A stretch of 64,000 nucleotides of DNA from Uloborus plumipes. Lineage: Eukaryota; Arthropoda; Arachnida; Araneae; Uloboridae. The DNA lies in NCBI GenBank assembly GCA_038373865.1, contig JAXGGA010002853.1, positions 49,450 through 113,449 on the forward strand. Direction: 5' to 3'. This document shows, one piece after another, positions 21,303 through 32,141 of this stretch. The notes under the pieces were generated by a model. The model saw only the letters and a list, made by a program, of their open reading frames with translations. It did no database searches and was not told the DNA's origin. The first letter of the stretch is position 1. Each line of letters starts with the position of its first letter. The position numbers and the translations under genes are program-made.

Positions 21303-22273
21303 TCGGACATTTCAGCGAAAATGGTACAAATCAGTCCCGATACTTCAGAATTTTGGTAATTAATTTTAATATTTACCACCAATTAATTGTATTTTTTTAT
21401 TTGTTCTCCATCTAATTGTGTGTAACCATTAATAACCAAGTATAACTTATTTAGGCATAAGCCATTTATAAAGGACTCAAAAAAAAAAAAAAAAGAATTA
21501 TTTGGTAACAGAAGGAAAAATGATCTGTCCCAGCTTCAAATTGCTGGGACTTAAAATGCAATTTAAGATTAAGCTGAAATGCAACAACAAAATCATTTGC
21601 AATGCACAGCACAAAAAATGCTTCTGACACCTTTTCTGCTGATTTTTATGTATGTAAACAAAAAACTCTTGGGAAAACACTTATTTATCTATAATCCTAG
21701 ATTTTTTATGTTTCAAACTGTCCACTCTGTTACAAGCCTTTCAGAAATAAAATAAGCAATTGCATTCAATGTGATATTTTTTTAAAGGAAGTATAAGTAA
21801 TGTATCTGCTGTGATTACTTTGATACATTTTATTTTTCAAACTCAGGGGGGGGGGGCAATTGGCCCCCCTGCCCCCCCCCCCTAAATGACGGGCCTAGAT
21901 AAGCCTAAAATTCTTTGCTGATGATAGTTAATTTGCATTGTGGGATGTCCACTCTGTTACAGTAGCATTAATGGTGCAAAAAAATATATTTTCTTGAAAT
22001 TGCAGACAATTAGTTTTAGGATGTTTAGTCCATTTTATACTTATTCTGTAATTAACTTTTCTTTACGATTAGCAATATATTTTTCAAACCTCATTTGTCT
22101 CCTCTGTTACACAAAGTAGTCAAACTATTCAAAACCCTTAATGCGTAACTCATGCACAAATAAACAGAGAATAATTTTTAAAACAATGATTAGTTGACGA
22201 AAATTACTTTATTTGATAAATTTAACTCGACAATTTCTGATATGATTTGTACCATTTTGGCTGGAATAACCCA
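21303..22273. mobile_element. TA-flanked element, copy 2 of the 14008 family
   Basis: It shares with copy 1 the end AGCGAAAATGGTACAAATCA, the reverse right end GGTTATTCCAGCCAAAATGG, and the internal CCACTCTGTTACAAGCCTTT and TTTTCTTGAAATTGCAGACA. The left tip is mutated (TCGGACATTT for TGGGTCATTC). It has picked up a G/C-rich insert near 21845. Confidence 0.7.
21845..21897. mobile_element. Small G/C-run insert, hAT-end-like
   Basis: A segment starting CAGGGGGGGGGGG and ending CCCTAAATGACGGGCCTAG breaks copy 2 relative to copy 1. Runs of G and C next to a CAGGGG start recur at other hAT ends in this window. Confidence 0.35.
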
Positions 22274-23010
22274 TAAATATAACATTTGCATCTGAGAATG
22301 TATCTTAATTTTTTCAAAATAAAGTTGAATTTGGAAGTGATTGTTTAAGAATTAGTTTATTAGTTTGTTTTTAAAAAAGTGATTGTGTTTAGCATGACTC
22401 TTAATGTATTTAAAATGATAATTTGCTACTTTTAAGAATGTGTATCTTCATTTTTTGGAATTAAAGTAAAATTTCAAGTTGATTATATAAGTATAAGTTT
22501 ACTCATTTGTTTTTTAAGAAGTGTATTTAATTAAAAAGTATTTAATAACTATCATTTACGTAGAAACTTATTAAATGATATTGAAACAGAAAAGCTTTGA
22601 AATTTAAACTAAGAGTAATTAAAAGTTTAAACTTAGAGTACATACAGAAATATTTAATTCTATCTTTTAAAGTTTTGTCTCTCTTGATAAAAATACATAA
22701 TTTAGAAAGAAATCACGCTAGTGTTTCATTTCATATGTAGAGCTACTCCTGTATAATAAAATAGAGGCCTTAAAAATTAATTTGAATGTATTTAACATGT
22801 TCTTGAAGAAATGATACGAGAAACAACTTTGATTTATTGTTTTGAAGCTGCATTACATAAAAATAAGCGAACATGCAATGTAATTGTATTGACGGATATC
22901 CGCAGAATATCCGGCGGCACAATTCCGGATATCCGGTATCCGACGTGTGCTGAGCCACCGGATATCCGATATCCTTCAAAATCACTATCCGGTCCATCCC
23001 TAATTTTAAA

Positions 23011-23273
23011 TGAATATAAATAAAATGCATTTTGCTGAATATGATGCATACATAGCATGTGACAAAAATTGAGTTGTCAGGTTTTTTCAATATAATAAAT
23101 TCTTTTTCAAACAAATTTAAATGAGGATGCGGAAAATATTGAAAATGAAGTGCAAACTAAAATTTCCTTCGGAATGATTTCTAGAATATAAATTACCAGC
23201 TGTTCAGGTCATAAAAAAATAAATAAATAAATAAATAAAAAAAACTAGGACACAAGGATAATTAATAAAGGTA
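23011..23273. other. AT-rich flank, no feature recognised
   Basis: Contains an (AAAT)n tract near 23217-23240. Nothing else is supportable. Confidence 0.4.
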
Positions 23274-23947
23274 GGGGAGAGTGGTAATGAATGGGCCACT
23301 TTTTGGTTTTGAATTTTTGTAATTTTTTCTAACACATTGTTTTAACTCTAAATTGGTGTTTAAGTTACTTTACTTATCTGGCTATCTAAAAAAGTCATAA
23401 AAGTTGGATTAGCACCTGTATATATTGAATTATAATAGAAAATAAAAGTTTTGAAATTTGGCCCATTCAACCCCACCTATGGGGTTGAATGGGCCATCGA
23501 AGGTAATGAATGGGCCACTAAATGAATTCAATGAAAACATGTGGATTTAATCTTTTATTTGCTGAATATGACAAAATAAATGTGGCACTTGACATGATGA
23601 TACAAAATCATACTGATTTAAAATTATATAAACATCAAAACTGATGCAATTAAAATAAAACTGATGCATACCAATTGTAGCAGAAAAAATACTAAATAAT
23701 GAGATTGTAAGAAATAAATAACATCAAATATATATATAAAAAAATAACACATAATACACACTATGATTTAACAAAATTTATATACAGGGTGTCCAGTAAT
23801 TATTGACGGGGTTTCCGTACCTCATAACTTTCGAACAAAAAATAATAAGCAAAAACCGATTACATATTCATAAATTACAACTCAAAAAGTTTTATGTGGC
23901 AACAATGCGCACGTGCATTCTGAGTAATTTTAACGTCATAAATAAAA

Positions 23948-24651
23948 ATGGCGACAGTGAAAGAAAAAACAATTTGTGTATTGTGGTTCTTTGAAACTAA
24001 ATCAGTTGTAACTACTCAACGCCGCTTCAGGACCACGTACGAAAATGATCCTCCTTCGGAAAGCTCTATCAGACGCTGGTTGACAAAATTTCAGGAAACT
24101 GGTAGCGTTCTACAACGAAAGGGAGCAGGAAGACCGAACACTGCTCAGGAATATGTTGATCGCATCCAAGAAGCGTTCACTCGCAGTCCCGGAAAATCAA
24201 CGAGACAAGCTGCTGAGCTGTTACATATGCCACGTTCGACGACATGGAGCGTTCTTCATAACCGCCTTCAGCTGAAGGCATACAAAGTGCAAATTGTGCA
24301 AGCTTTACACCCGAATGATAGACAGCGTCGTTTTGAGTTCGCTGTAGAAATTTTGAGTCGAATTGAGGATGATGAAAATTACCTTCGCAAATGGCTCTTC
24401 AGTGACGAATCCACTTTTCATGTGTCAGGAAAAGTAAATAAACATAACTGTAGAATATGGGGCTCGGAGAACCCGCACGATTATCGAGAATGGGAAAGAG
24501 ATAGTCCAAAGGTGAATGTTTGGTACGCTTTATCGCATACTGAAGTTATTGGACCTTTCTTCTTTGCTGAAACATCAGTAGACTCCGTGACATACCTTAA
24601 CATGCTGGAGCTATATGCGGTTCCTCAGCTGCAGCAAACATCAGCCAGATG
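23948..24651 (+). pseudogene. Mariner transposase, N-terminal part
   Basis: The frame opens at an ATG 52 bp after the TIR and encodes the N-terminal ~230 residues. Residues 1-60 form the HTH often annotated DUF4817 (motif VTTQRRFRTTYENDPPSESS). Residues 75-110 form the second, paired-like HTH (STRQAAELL...RSTTWSVLHNRL). The first catalytic Asp lies in LFSDESTFH (residue 153). In family members this continues to a QQDGAPPHW block, which here lies after the insertion at 27840. The two halves are out of frame by one base, so a frameshift just before 24651 had probably already killed the gene. Residues 236 onward of this open frame are inserted DNA. Confidence 0.9.
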
Positions 24652-27600
24652 CATAGGCGGACTTAGGCTTAGGCTGTTCATTCTGGGGGTGCAGAATACC
24701 GGGGCTTGGGGGGGGGGAGAACTGGCCGGGGCCTGGGGGTTTGACCTGCGGGGGGGGGGGAGTATTCCACAGGTCAAACAAGGCTCCGGGGCATTCTTTG
24801 AGAAAATGTTCTTTTTTTTTTTTTGGAATCATCATTATGGTTGTTTCGAAGTGAAAGAAATTAACAATGTACCAATGAATACCCAACTGCAGTGAATACG
24901 ATTTTTCTATAATACGGCCACTGAATAATATATAATTATTTGATTTATGTAATGATTTATTTGCTATTATTATTTCCTTTTTTTTAAATGGACAAAAATA
25001 CTGTTATTTTTAATATGATGTTGATATTATTGTAGCAAAATTTGCTCGAAAAAAGGTTCAAAAATAGGAATTTATTAACATGACTCTTGTCTAAAATGAA
25101 TTTAAGGAACATAAACTATTACAAAGCTCAAAATAAATATAATTCTTTAAACAATACTAGTAAAATAATAGAGTGAAGTTGTTGCAATAAAAATAAATAC
25201 ATCAAAAATAACTTTAAAGATCTTCAAAAGTAGTTCAATAATGATAGTAACAAGCTGAGACTCACTTTCATCGAATCCGGAAGTAATTGGTGGAAAGCTG
25301 GAAAATTTTTTATAATACTTCCCTCCAAAATTTTTTTCAAAATTGAAATTATTTATGCTACCTTTGATGACGTTGGAGGATCAAGACTCCTCTGGGAAAC
25401 TTATACTGAAACTTAAATTCTAAACACGCAATTTCAGGCTATCTTTAGTTAAAAGAATTGAGAAGACTCGGGGCATCTCTCCTGAAATATTTTGACACTG
25501 AAACACAACTCAGGATATATTTCTTCATGATAGAGTAAAAGAAAAGAAGATGAGTTCTTTTTGAACTGAAGTCTCATTTAAGTTATCTTTAGGAAGTAAA
25601 AGTTCAAAGACCCTCCCCTGAAAGATTTTCGATATATAGATGCGCAATTTCGCGTTCTCTTTGGAGACGTTAAGAGACAAAAAGTGGTTAGGGATCTCCT
25701 TCCGAAAATTTTCAAAATTAAAACCTTAAGCCATCTTTACTTTAGAGACCATCTTTGGTAGTAACGTTAGCAAGAACTCTCTCCCGAAATGTTTTGAAAT
25801 TAATGTTTTAAAAACATTTTTATTTAGGTTATTTTTAATACCGTCAAGAGAAGAGGCAGGATTCGGGCGCTGTGCCCCGAAATTTTGCGGCATTGAAGTT
25901 TAAAGAATGCAATTTCAAGCTCTATTTTTTGAAACTGAAAGTTCAAAATTTTACTTTTAGCAGAGGTGCCCATTACCCCAAGAGCAAAAACTTATCATCC
26001 AAGAATTCCACGAAGATCCCTCTAAAAACGAGAGCCACACGCGAAAGAAGAAGAAAACAAAAACTTATAAAAACGCCCCTTAAAAATAATTCAATACCGC
26101 CACTTACATCGTGATTCTTGATAGGAACAACTGCTTTTAGGCTTTGTCTGACAACATTTACGATAATAAAAGGATTTAGAGACTCTTCCGGAAATTTTTG
26201 GGCATAGAGACTATAATTCGGAAGCTCTCTCTTTTCTAAAAACACATTTTAGAGCTAAAGACTATAAAAAAGTAAGGGGATATCAACTACCGTTAACTGT
26301 TTTAATTTTAAATCTCTAAAATGCCATTTGTGGCAATGTTTGACCAAGGTATTGAAGAAGAAGCGGGAAAAGAACTCTCTTCCGAAAATTTTTGGGTATT
26401 GAAGTCTTGAAACTGCAATTAAATTACACGTTGTAAAAGCGAAATTTTAAGATCTGTTTGGACTCTTTAAGGGGGTCATGAGCCTTCTTTGAATTCGTGC
26501 TTGGCGGATACACGGGCCTCGACTTCCTACCCTAAATGAGAGGTACTCTATTCTTTAATTTCATCCCTGGTAAAGAGATCGAAAATTACGTGCCTCTGCC
26601 GGCTTGGACTTCAACCTCTTTCCGATTTTTTTTTTTTTCTTCTTCAGCTGAAAGCTTGGAAATTATTTGTGAAAAAACTATAACCCAAAATGATTGCACT
26701 TTATTTTAAATTTCTTGCTGGGAGGAATATTTACACTTTATTTTAAATTTCTTGCCGGAGAGGAATGATTACTTTATTTTAAATTTATTGAGTGTAGCAT
26801 TATTTCAAAGACTCTTTTTTCCTGACTGACTAGAAAAAAGGGGGAATGAGAAGAAAGAGAGAAACTTAATTTGCTGACTAATAATCTACATGCGTTGAAT
26901 ATTTTTCATTTAAAGATTTCTATTTAAAATGATTAGGATTTTTTCTGTGCGTTTTCTATAATTAAAATATCTTCATTTTCCCAAGACACGTTCTTTTTTC
27001 TCTTGAGTAAAGCGCAAGGGCTCCCTGACCCTCTTGGGTTGCACCACTGCCTCGTTCCATCTAACGAATTATTATTAGCAATAATTATTTATTTATTATG
27101 TATTTCAAGCAAAAAGAAGGAAAAAAATAAGAGTAAACTTAAACCGAATAATAAAAACTACCTTTATTTAAAAAAAAAAAAAAATCGATTTTTTTTTTCG
27201 GGGGGGGGGGGTATAGGAAGGAAAGACCCTCTGGGGCCCTCCCTTACATACACATTTGAAAACAATGTTAACAGAAAGGGAGCTTTTTTTCTTTTTTTTT
27301 TTTTTTTGAGCAAACACGAACCGAACACCTACTTATGAAAAAATCTTTCTCGATTTCGGGGGTGGGGCCTCGCCCCCCCCCCCCAAATACGCCCTTGGTT
27401 GGAGCTGTGAGAATAAACTAGGGGTCCTCAGAAAAGTACAAGCACGTGTTTAACGACGTCAGTTGAATGCTTGCGACTGTTTCCCTCGAAACGCGTGCTA
27501 AAGAGGAGTTGATTACAGCTTAACGGCTTTCGGAAGGAACACTTGTCGTGGGAAAGAGTAAAGAATTCAGGGAAAAATAGACCTCAGAAACGTGTTTTTA

Positions 27601-27832
27601 AAGAAAATTTTTTGCTCTACAATAATGAGAGTATCCTATATTATTTTTTGAAATAATCGTTCAGCAAGAATTTTGTATCCAGTTACGCATTTTTATTTAT
27701 TTATTTCAGTAAGGGAAAAAAAATTTCAAACTAGCTGTTTGATGAAAAATTTTTAATTTAATTTTTTTCGTAAAGTCTGGCCAAAATGTTGGGGGTGCGG
27801 CACCCCCTGGCATCCCCGTAAGTCCGCCTATG
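24652..27832. mobile_element. 3.2 kb element with 14-bp TIR and 8-bp TSD inside the mariner
   Basis: The left end CATAGGCGGACTTA and its reverse complement on the right are flanked by the perfect 8-bp duplication GCCAGATG (24644-24651, 27833-27840), which is transposase coding sequence. The TSD length fits hAT-like elements. The G-run-rich ends (24700-24760, 27787-27815) are like other hAT ends here. The inside holds a decayed tandem repeat and at least two further G/C-run inserts (27195-27215, 27355-27395). No transposase is visible. Confidence 0.8.
25250..26480 (+). repeat. Highly diverged tandem repeat, period roughly 90-160 bp
   Basis: A theme recurs at 25470, 25610, 25695, 25775, 25865, 26175 and 26370: a CTCTCCCGAAATTTTTTGG-like phrase, then a TTGAAGTTTTAAAATGCAAT-like phrase, then a GCCATCTTTAG-like phrase. 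The copies are so diverged that the unit must be old. It is not coding. Confidence 0.5.
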
Positions 27833-27840
27833 GCCAGATG

Positions 27841-28151
27841 TGATATTTCAACAGGATGGGGCACCCCCACATTGGGCCATAATTGTACGTGACATTTTAG
27901 ACAAGAACTTTCCCAACAGATGGTGTGGAAGAGGTGGACCAATTCCATGGCCTCCGAGATCACCATATATAACACCGCTGGACTTCTTTCTATGGGGGTT
28001 CGTCAAGAACATTGTGTATAAAACCCCTGTACCCTCCCTTGATGAACTGAAAAGCAGAATTGTCAGTGCGATTCAAAATGTAACCCCACAAATACTGGAG
28101 AACACTTGGAGGGAAGTGGAATTTCGTCTCGATGTGTTACGAGCCACATAG
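27841..28151 (+). pseudogene. Mariner transposase, C-terminal part
   Basis: After the insertion the gene resumes with IFQQDGAPPHW (second catalytic Asp), then WPPRSPYITPLDFFLWG (third Asp), then KSRIVSAIQNVTPQILENTW and a stop codon 42 bp before the right TIR. With the first Asp in the N-terminal part, the catalytic triad is preserved. The loss of function comes from the frameshift and the 3.2 kb insertion only. Confidence 0.9.
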
Positions 28152-29102
28152 GGAAGTCATGTGGAAATTCAATAATTTTTTTTTTCATCATTAATAAAAC
28201 TTTTTGAGTTGTAATTTATGAATATGTAATCGGTTTTTGCTTATTATTTTTTGTTCGAAAGTTATGAGGTACGGAAACCCCGTCAATAATTACTGGACAC
28301 CCTGTATTTCAAAAATAATATTAAAAATCACTTTCAAAAACTACATCTTCATTTTCAAACTTGTCAAAATTCAACATTTTTTTTTTTTTAATTTACTAGA
28401 CATCGGGAATAAGAAATATCTAACTTAAGTTACCAAGAAAGAAAATGAAATTGTACTGTGAGGAATATAGTATGAAGGAGAGAGGGGGGCTTTTTCAAGC
28501 CACGCACTGCGACCAGAGGTCTATTGTACTATGGGAATATAATATAGATCTGCAAATTATATTTAGAAGTTACTACAAACCTATTTTGACGACAGTAATC
28601 TTAATCTATCTATGACAGTCAGTTGTGTTTCATATTAATGCAAAAATCCAAAGAAAAGGAAGAAAAACAATATTTAGGTGGCCCATTCATTACCATGACA
28701 TAGTGGCCCATTCAGCCCCACCTATACTTTTGGAAGACATTTAGGTTTTTTGAGTACATTGAATTTAGATAACATCAAAATACATCTTAAGATTAGTTTA
28801 TAGATATGAAAAGACTAGCTTATACATATGTATGCAGTGAAATACTTGGTACATTTTTAGCTTGGAAATGTTTCACTAAAAAGGGAAAAACTTACTTTTC
28901 AGTCAGATTCTTGACCATGCCACTCTAGTTTGAAAATGGCTCAGCGCAAACGAATTAAAAATTGGATGAGTTTAGTAGAACAAATAGCCACATCTATTGG
29001 TGGCATCAAAAAAAAAAAAAAAAATTCATGCAAATACTTTTTCATATTTTGTTAGTGGCCCATTCATCACCATGGCCCATTCATTACCACTCTCCCCTAC
29101 TA

Positions 29103-31110
29103 TAAATTTTCCAAGTATAATTCTTTAGAAAACTGTTGATCAAATAAATATAAAGTAAGACATGGTTTTAATAATGAAGGAAGAGTAACATATCCAACTG
29201 CATTACTATTATATTATCTTAGTACTATTTTCAGTATTCTTTTTTATAATCATTACAGATTCTTAACACATTGTTATAGTGTCATTGAATAAAAATCATT
29301 AGGATCATTAATAAATATTAATGAAATTCATAAAATTGCAATAAGGTCATTACTTAAAAGTGATTTTAACAAAATAAAGAGAAATATTGGTGAATTTTAA
29401 TTTAAAATAAAATTTTAAAAGTCAGACAAATTTAAAAAAAAATTAAATTTCGTATAAAAGTTCTGTTTTGAAATAGATTGCATTTTTATTAAAAATATTT
29501 CATACAAAGTCACTATTTTCTGAAGTAAATATTTTAAAAAGATAATTTTTAAAGATGTAATAAAAAGAAATTACAAAGTTTTTAATTCCTCAATCCTTTC
29601 TGCAAAAATAATGACTTTGTATTTTAAATTAAAAAAAAAAAAACAATTTATATTCAAATACAGGTTTAGTACACAAATAATATGGATCAATTTAATCAAA
29701 ATAACATAATTATTGAAAAAAAATCATTAGGGTCATTAATAGATGTAAATGAAATGCATAAAACTGGAGTAAGGTCATTATTTAATAATAGTTGTAATTT
29801 TATCAAAAAAAAGTCTGATTAATAGATTGTACTTTTTACTAAAAATATTAATTACAAAGTCACTATTTTTATGAAGTAAATGTGTTAAAAGGAGAAAAAT
29901 TTAAAGATATATAATAAAAAAAATTCTAAGTTTTTCATTTCTCAATTTGTTCTGTAAATTAAATAACTTTGTATTTAAATTTTTTAATTTTTAATTTTTA
30001 AATTAAAAAAAAGCACTGCTAAGTACACACACAACAAGGATATTCTAGACGTCTTTAAGCTATCCAAATAGCCATAGCCCTTGGATATCTAACAGATGTA
30101 ATCTACATCTGATACATATCTTATGGATAAACCATAATATCTGAGGGATATCCAGTGCATATCCATCAGATATCGCGATATCCAAACCTCTCTGAGACGT
30201 GCCATGGATGCAACCTTTCTAACATTTGGTGGATATTGTGGAAATTTGTAGATATCCCATGGATATCTAGTGAATTTTACAATATCTACTTTCAATAGCT
30301 AGTGGATATCTAGTAGATGGCTTTTGGCTATGGTGTGTTGTCTGGGAAAGAGCGATTCTATTCTGCGCATAATTCGAACTTTTAAAAAGTTAATTATACA
30401 GAAAAAAAAGTCATAATTTAAAAAATAAATAAATAATATTTGAAGAAACAAATGAAATAAAATAAAGGGGTAAAACTGGTTGCGAAAATTTTTGGGAAGG
30501 AATTTGCGCCATTAGGCTTGGGGGGGGGGGCACCCCTGATTTCCCCCCCCCCCCGCCGAAGCGAAATTCTGACTACTAGCAGAGCGAGTTAGTGAGCAGC
30601 GTTGGCAGACTGCCAATTTGAAATAGAGTCTAAACGATTTCTGAGGTACCAGAAAGAAAACAGATAGCAATTTGTCATTGCCAAAAAAAACTATGTATTT
30701 TGCAGCCGTTCTCTTTTGAGACAAGTTTGAAATTGAATATGATGTAATTGAACACTCCCCCCCCCCCGTCCTTTTTACAATCGTAATTTTAAAGAAATAT
30801 GAATTGAATGTCCTTCTATTAAAACGGTTGGTGAATTAATTATCCATCCTTCTTTTTTGAAAGGTTAAATTAAAAATTATTCAATATTTATCCCCTTTTT
30901 TTCGTAATTTTTAACTTCATGTTCACCAAGAAACTAGTTTTATTTTAGTTTTTAATTTTAACGTACATAAATACATTTTTTTAGCTTTAGCTGTATATTT
31001 TTATGAACTGGAAAATGAATAGTCAGTGAATAAGAAGGAAAAAAAGGATAAAATTAATCATTTTACTTATTCAAACTAATATTCTGAAGTTATGAAGTTG
31101 AAGAAAAGAG
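29103..31110 (-). repeat. 2 kb dispersed repeat, copy A
   Basis: This segment matches 57345-59357 in reverse orientation over its whole length, including two short conserved reading frames (about 30089-30295 and 30512-30724) that are almost identical in both copies. It contains a CAGGGGTG end followed by a C-run (30531-30538 on the minus strand), typical of hAT ends, and a 300-bp GATATCC-rich block. The right limit at 31110 is set by an insertion in copy B, so the repeat may extend further. Confidence 0.85.
30040..30345. repeat. GATATCC-rich block in copy A
   Basis: About 14 words of the type GGATATC or GATATCC occur in 300 bp, bordered by an inverted pair around ATAGCCATAGCC and GGCTATGG. 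It looks like a small MITE with multiple binding sites inserted in the 2 kb repeat. Confidence 0.5.
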
Positions 31111-31779
31111 GTGTGCTATAAGTTTATTATTAACATCATTTGAATTACATTTTGCAAAGCTAGCCACAAGATGGCAGCATGAATGCCAAATTTCTTTCCA
31201 CTACTTTCGTTTCCAAAAGAATGTATCAACCAGATCCTTCTCTTCATTTCGGTCAACTGAATTTTATTAAACAAATGATAAAGTCCCTAATCCCGTTATC
31301 TGCACTGAATTCTGCAAAATGCAAAGTGTATATATATATACATTCTCTTGATTTGAATATATGTGTGTCAGTGTGAGTTTTTGACTTAAACATAGCGAAC
31401 GTTTTTTTTTTTTTTTTACACCAACCGGAACAGTCAATTGATGCTAAACTGTAACCACTTAACCTTCCATACTAAGGACACTTGGTGTTTTGTTTTGTTC
31501 TATTTTCCATGTTTAGTCGACTTGTAATAATGTTCTTGCAGTGCTGAGCATTTAATCTAACAGCTATGTATTCGTTCCAATCAAGACACACGGCAGTGTG
31601 TCAGCCAAGTTCGCGCTGCACATCTGCTAGTGTATCTTTACACGAACCATTTCGGGCTACTTTTGACCCCTCCGTTTCTCAAGAACTACTTCATCTACAT
31701 GCTTTAAATTTTGTAAGTCTATTAGAGTGACATAGAACACCCATAATCCTAAATTTTATGAATATATCTCTTTTAGTTT
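31111..31779. other. No feature recognised
   Basis: AT-rich DNA with a short (TA)n stretch near 31331 and a T-run near 31402. No convincing coding sequence. Confidence 0.4.
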
Positions 31780-32110
31780 CAGGGCGAGGATTCAGTCACC
31801 TTTCTCACCTTTAGTCACCTTTTGAAAATTTGGTCACTTTTTGTCACCTTTTGGAATTTTGGTCACCTTTTTAAACCTTTCTTGAAATGTGTTTTAGGAA
31901 AATCTATTTTTGATAAATTAAATTTTTGAAGAGTATGAATATTCTTTTCCTTACCTGAAAATAAATGGAATTTTGAAGAAAAAAAACTGTCCTTCAACCA
32001 TTAAAAAAATGTTTCAACCGTGGCTCATTTCCAAAACAAAGCCTTTAGAAGCACCTGTTTAAAAGTTTCAAAAAATAGGTGCACATTTTCCAAGGATACT
32101 TGGCAGTTCT

Positions 32111-32141
<31 letters not shown>

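Larger units (their letters stand above)
5319..23002. mobile_element. Giant (17.7 kb) hAT-type composite element
   Basis: The left end reads TAGGGATGGACCGGATA (5319-5335). The right end is its exact reverse complement (22986-23002). Both are flanked by the same 8-bp word, ATTTTAAA (5311-5318 and 23003-23010). A hAT element makes an 8-bp TSD, and TIRs beginning TAGGGATG are a known hAT type. The subterminal 120-160 bp at each end is rich in GGATATCCGG-type words, as expected for transposase-binding repeats. Everything between, including at least six other insertions and two satellite arrays, lies inside the bounds. No transposase was found, so the element would be non-autonomous. Two solo ends meeting by chance cannot be excluded, but the matching TSD makes that unlikely. 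Confidence 0.65.
23785..28304 (+). mobile_element. Mariner element with 111-bp TIRs
   Basis: The left TIR (23785-23895) and right TIR (28194-28304) look identical over 111 bp and start CAGGGTGTCCAGTAATTATT. TA flanks both ends (23783-23784, 28305-28306). The transposase gene runs left to right between them but is interrupted by a 3.2 kb insertion. Without the insertion the element would be about 1.3 kb, the normal mariner size. TIR identity suggests recent transposition. Confidence 0.9.
23274..29097. mobile_element. TA-flanked element with GGCCCATTCA motifs, split by a mariner
   Basis: The ends GGGGAGAGTGGTAATGAATG and its reverse complement are flanked by TA (23272-23273, 29098-29099). GGCCCATTCA or its complement TGAATGGGCC occurs about nine times within the outer ~250 bp on the left and ~420 bp on the right. 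Removing the inner mariner leaves about 1.3 kb without coding capacity. A TA target suggests the Tc1/mariner/pogo group; the superfamily is not settled. Confidence 0.65.

Noticed and set aside
22811..23058. Overlapping frames across the right end of the giant hAT
   Set aside because: They translate GGATATCCGG-type subterminal repeats in both strands and carry no domain.
31179..31376. 65-residue open frame after an ATG
   Set aside because: No homology is recognised, and it ends in a TA-rich microsatellite-like stretch; the length is expected by chance.
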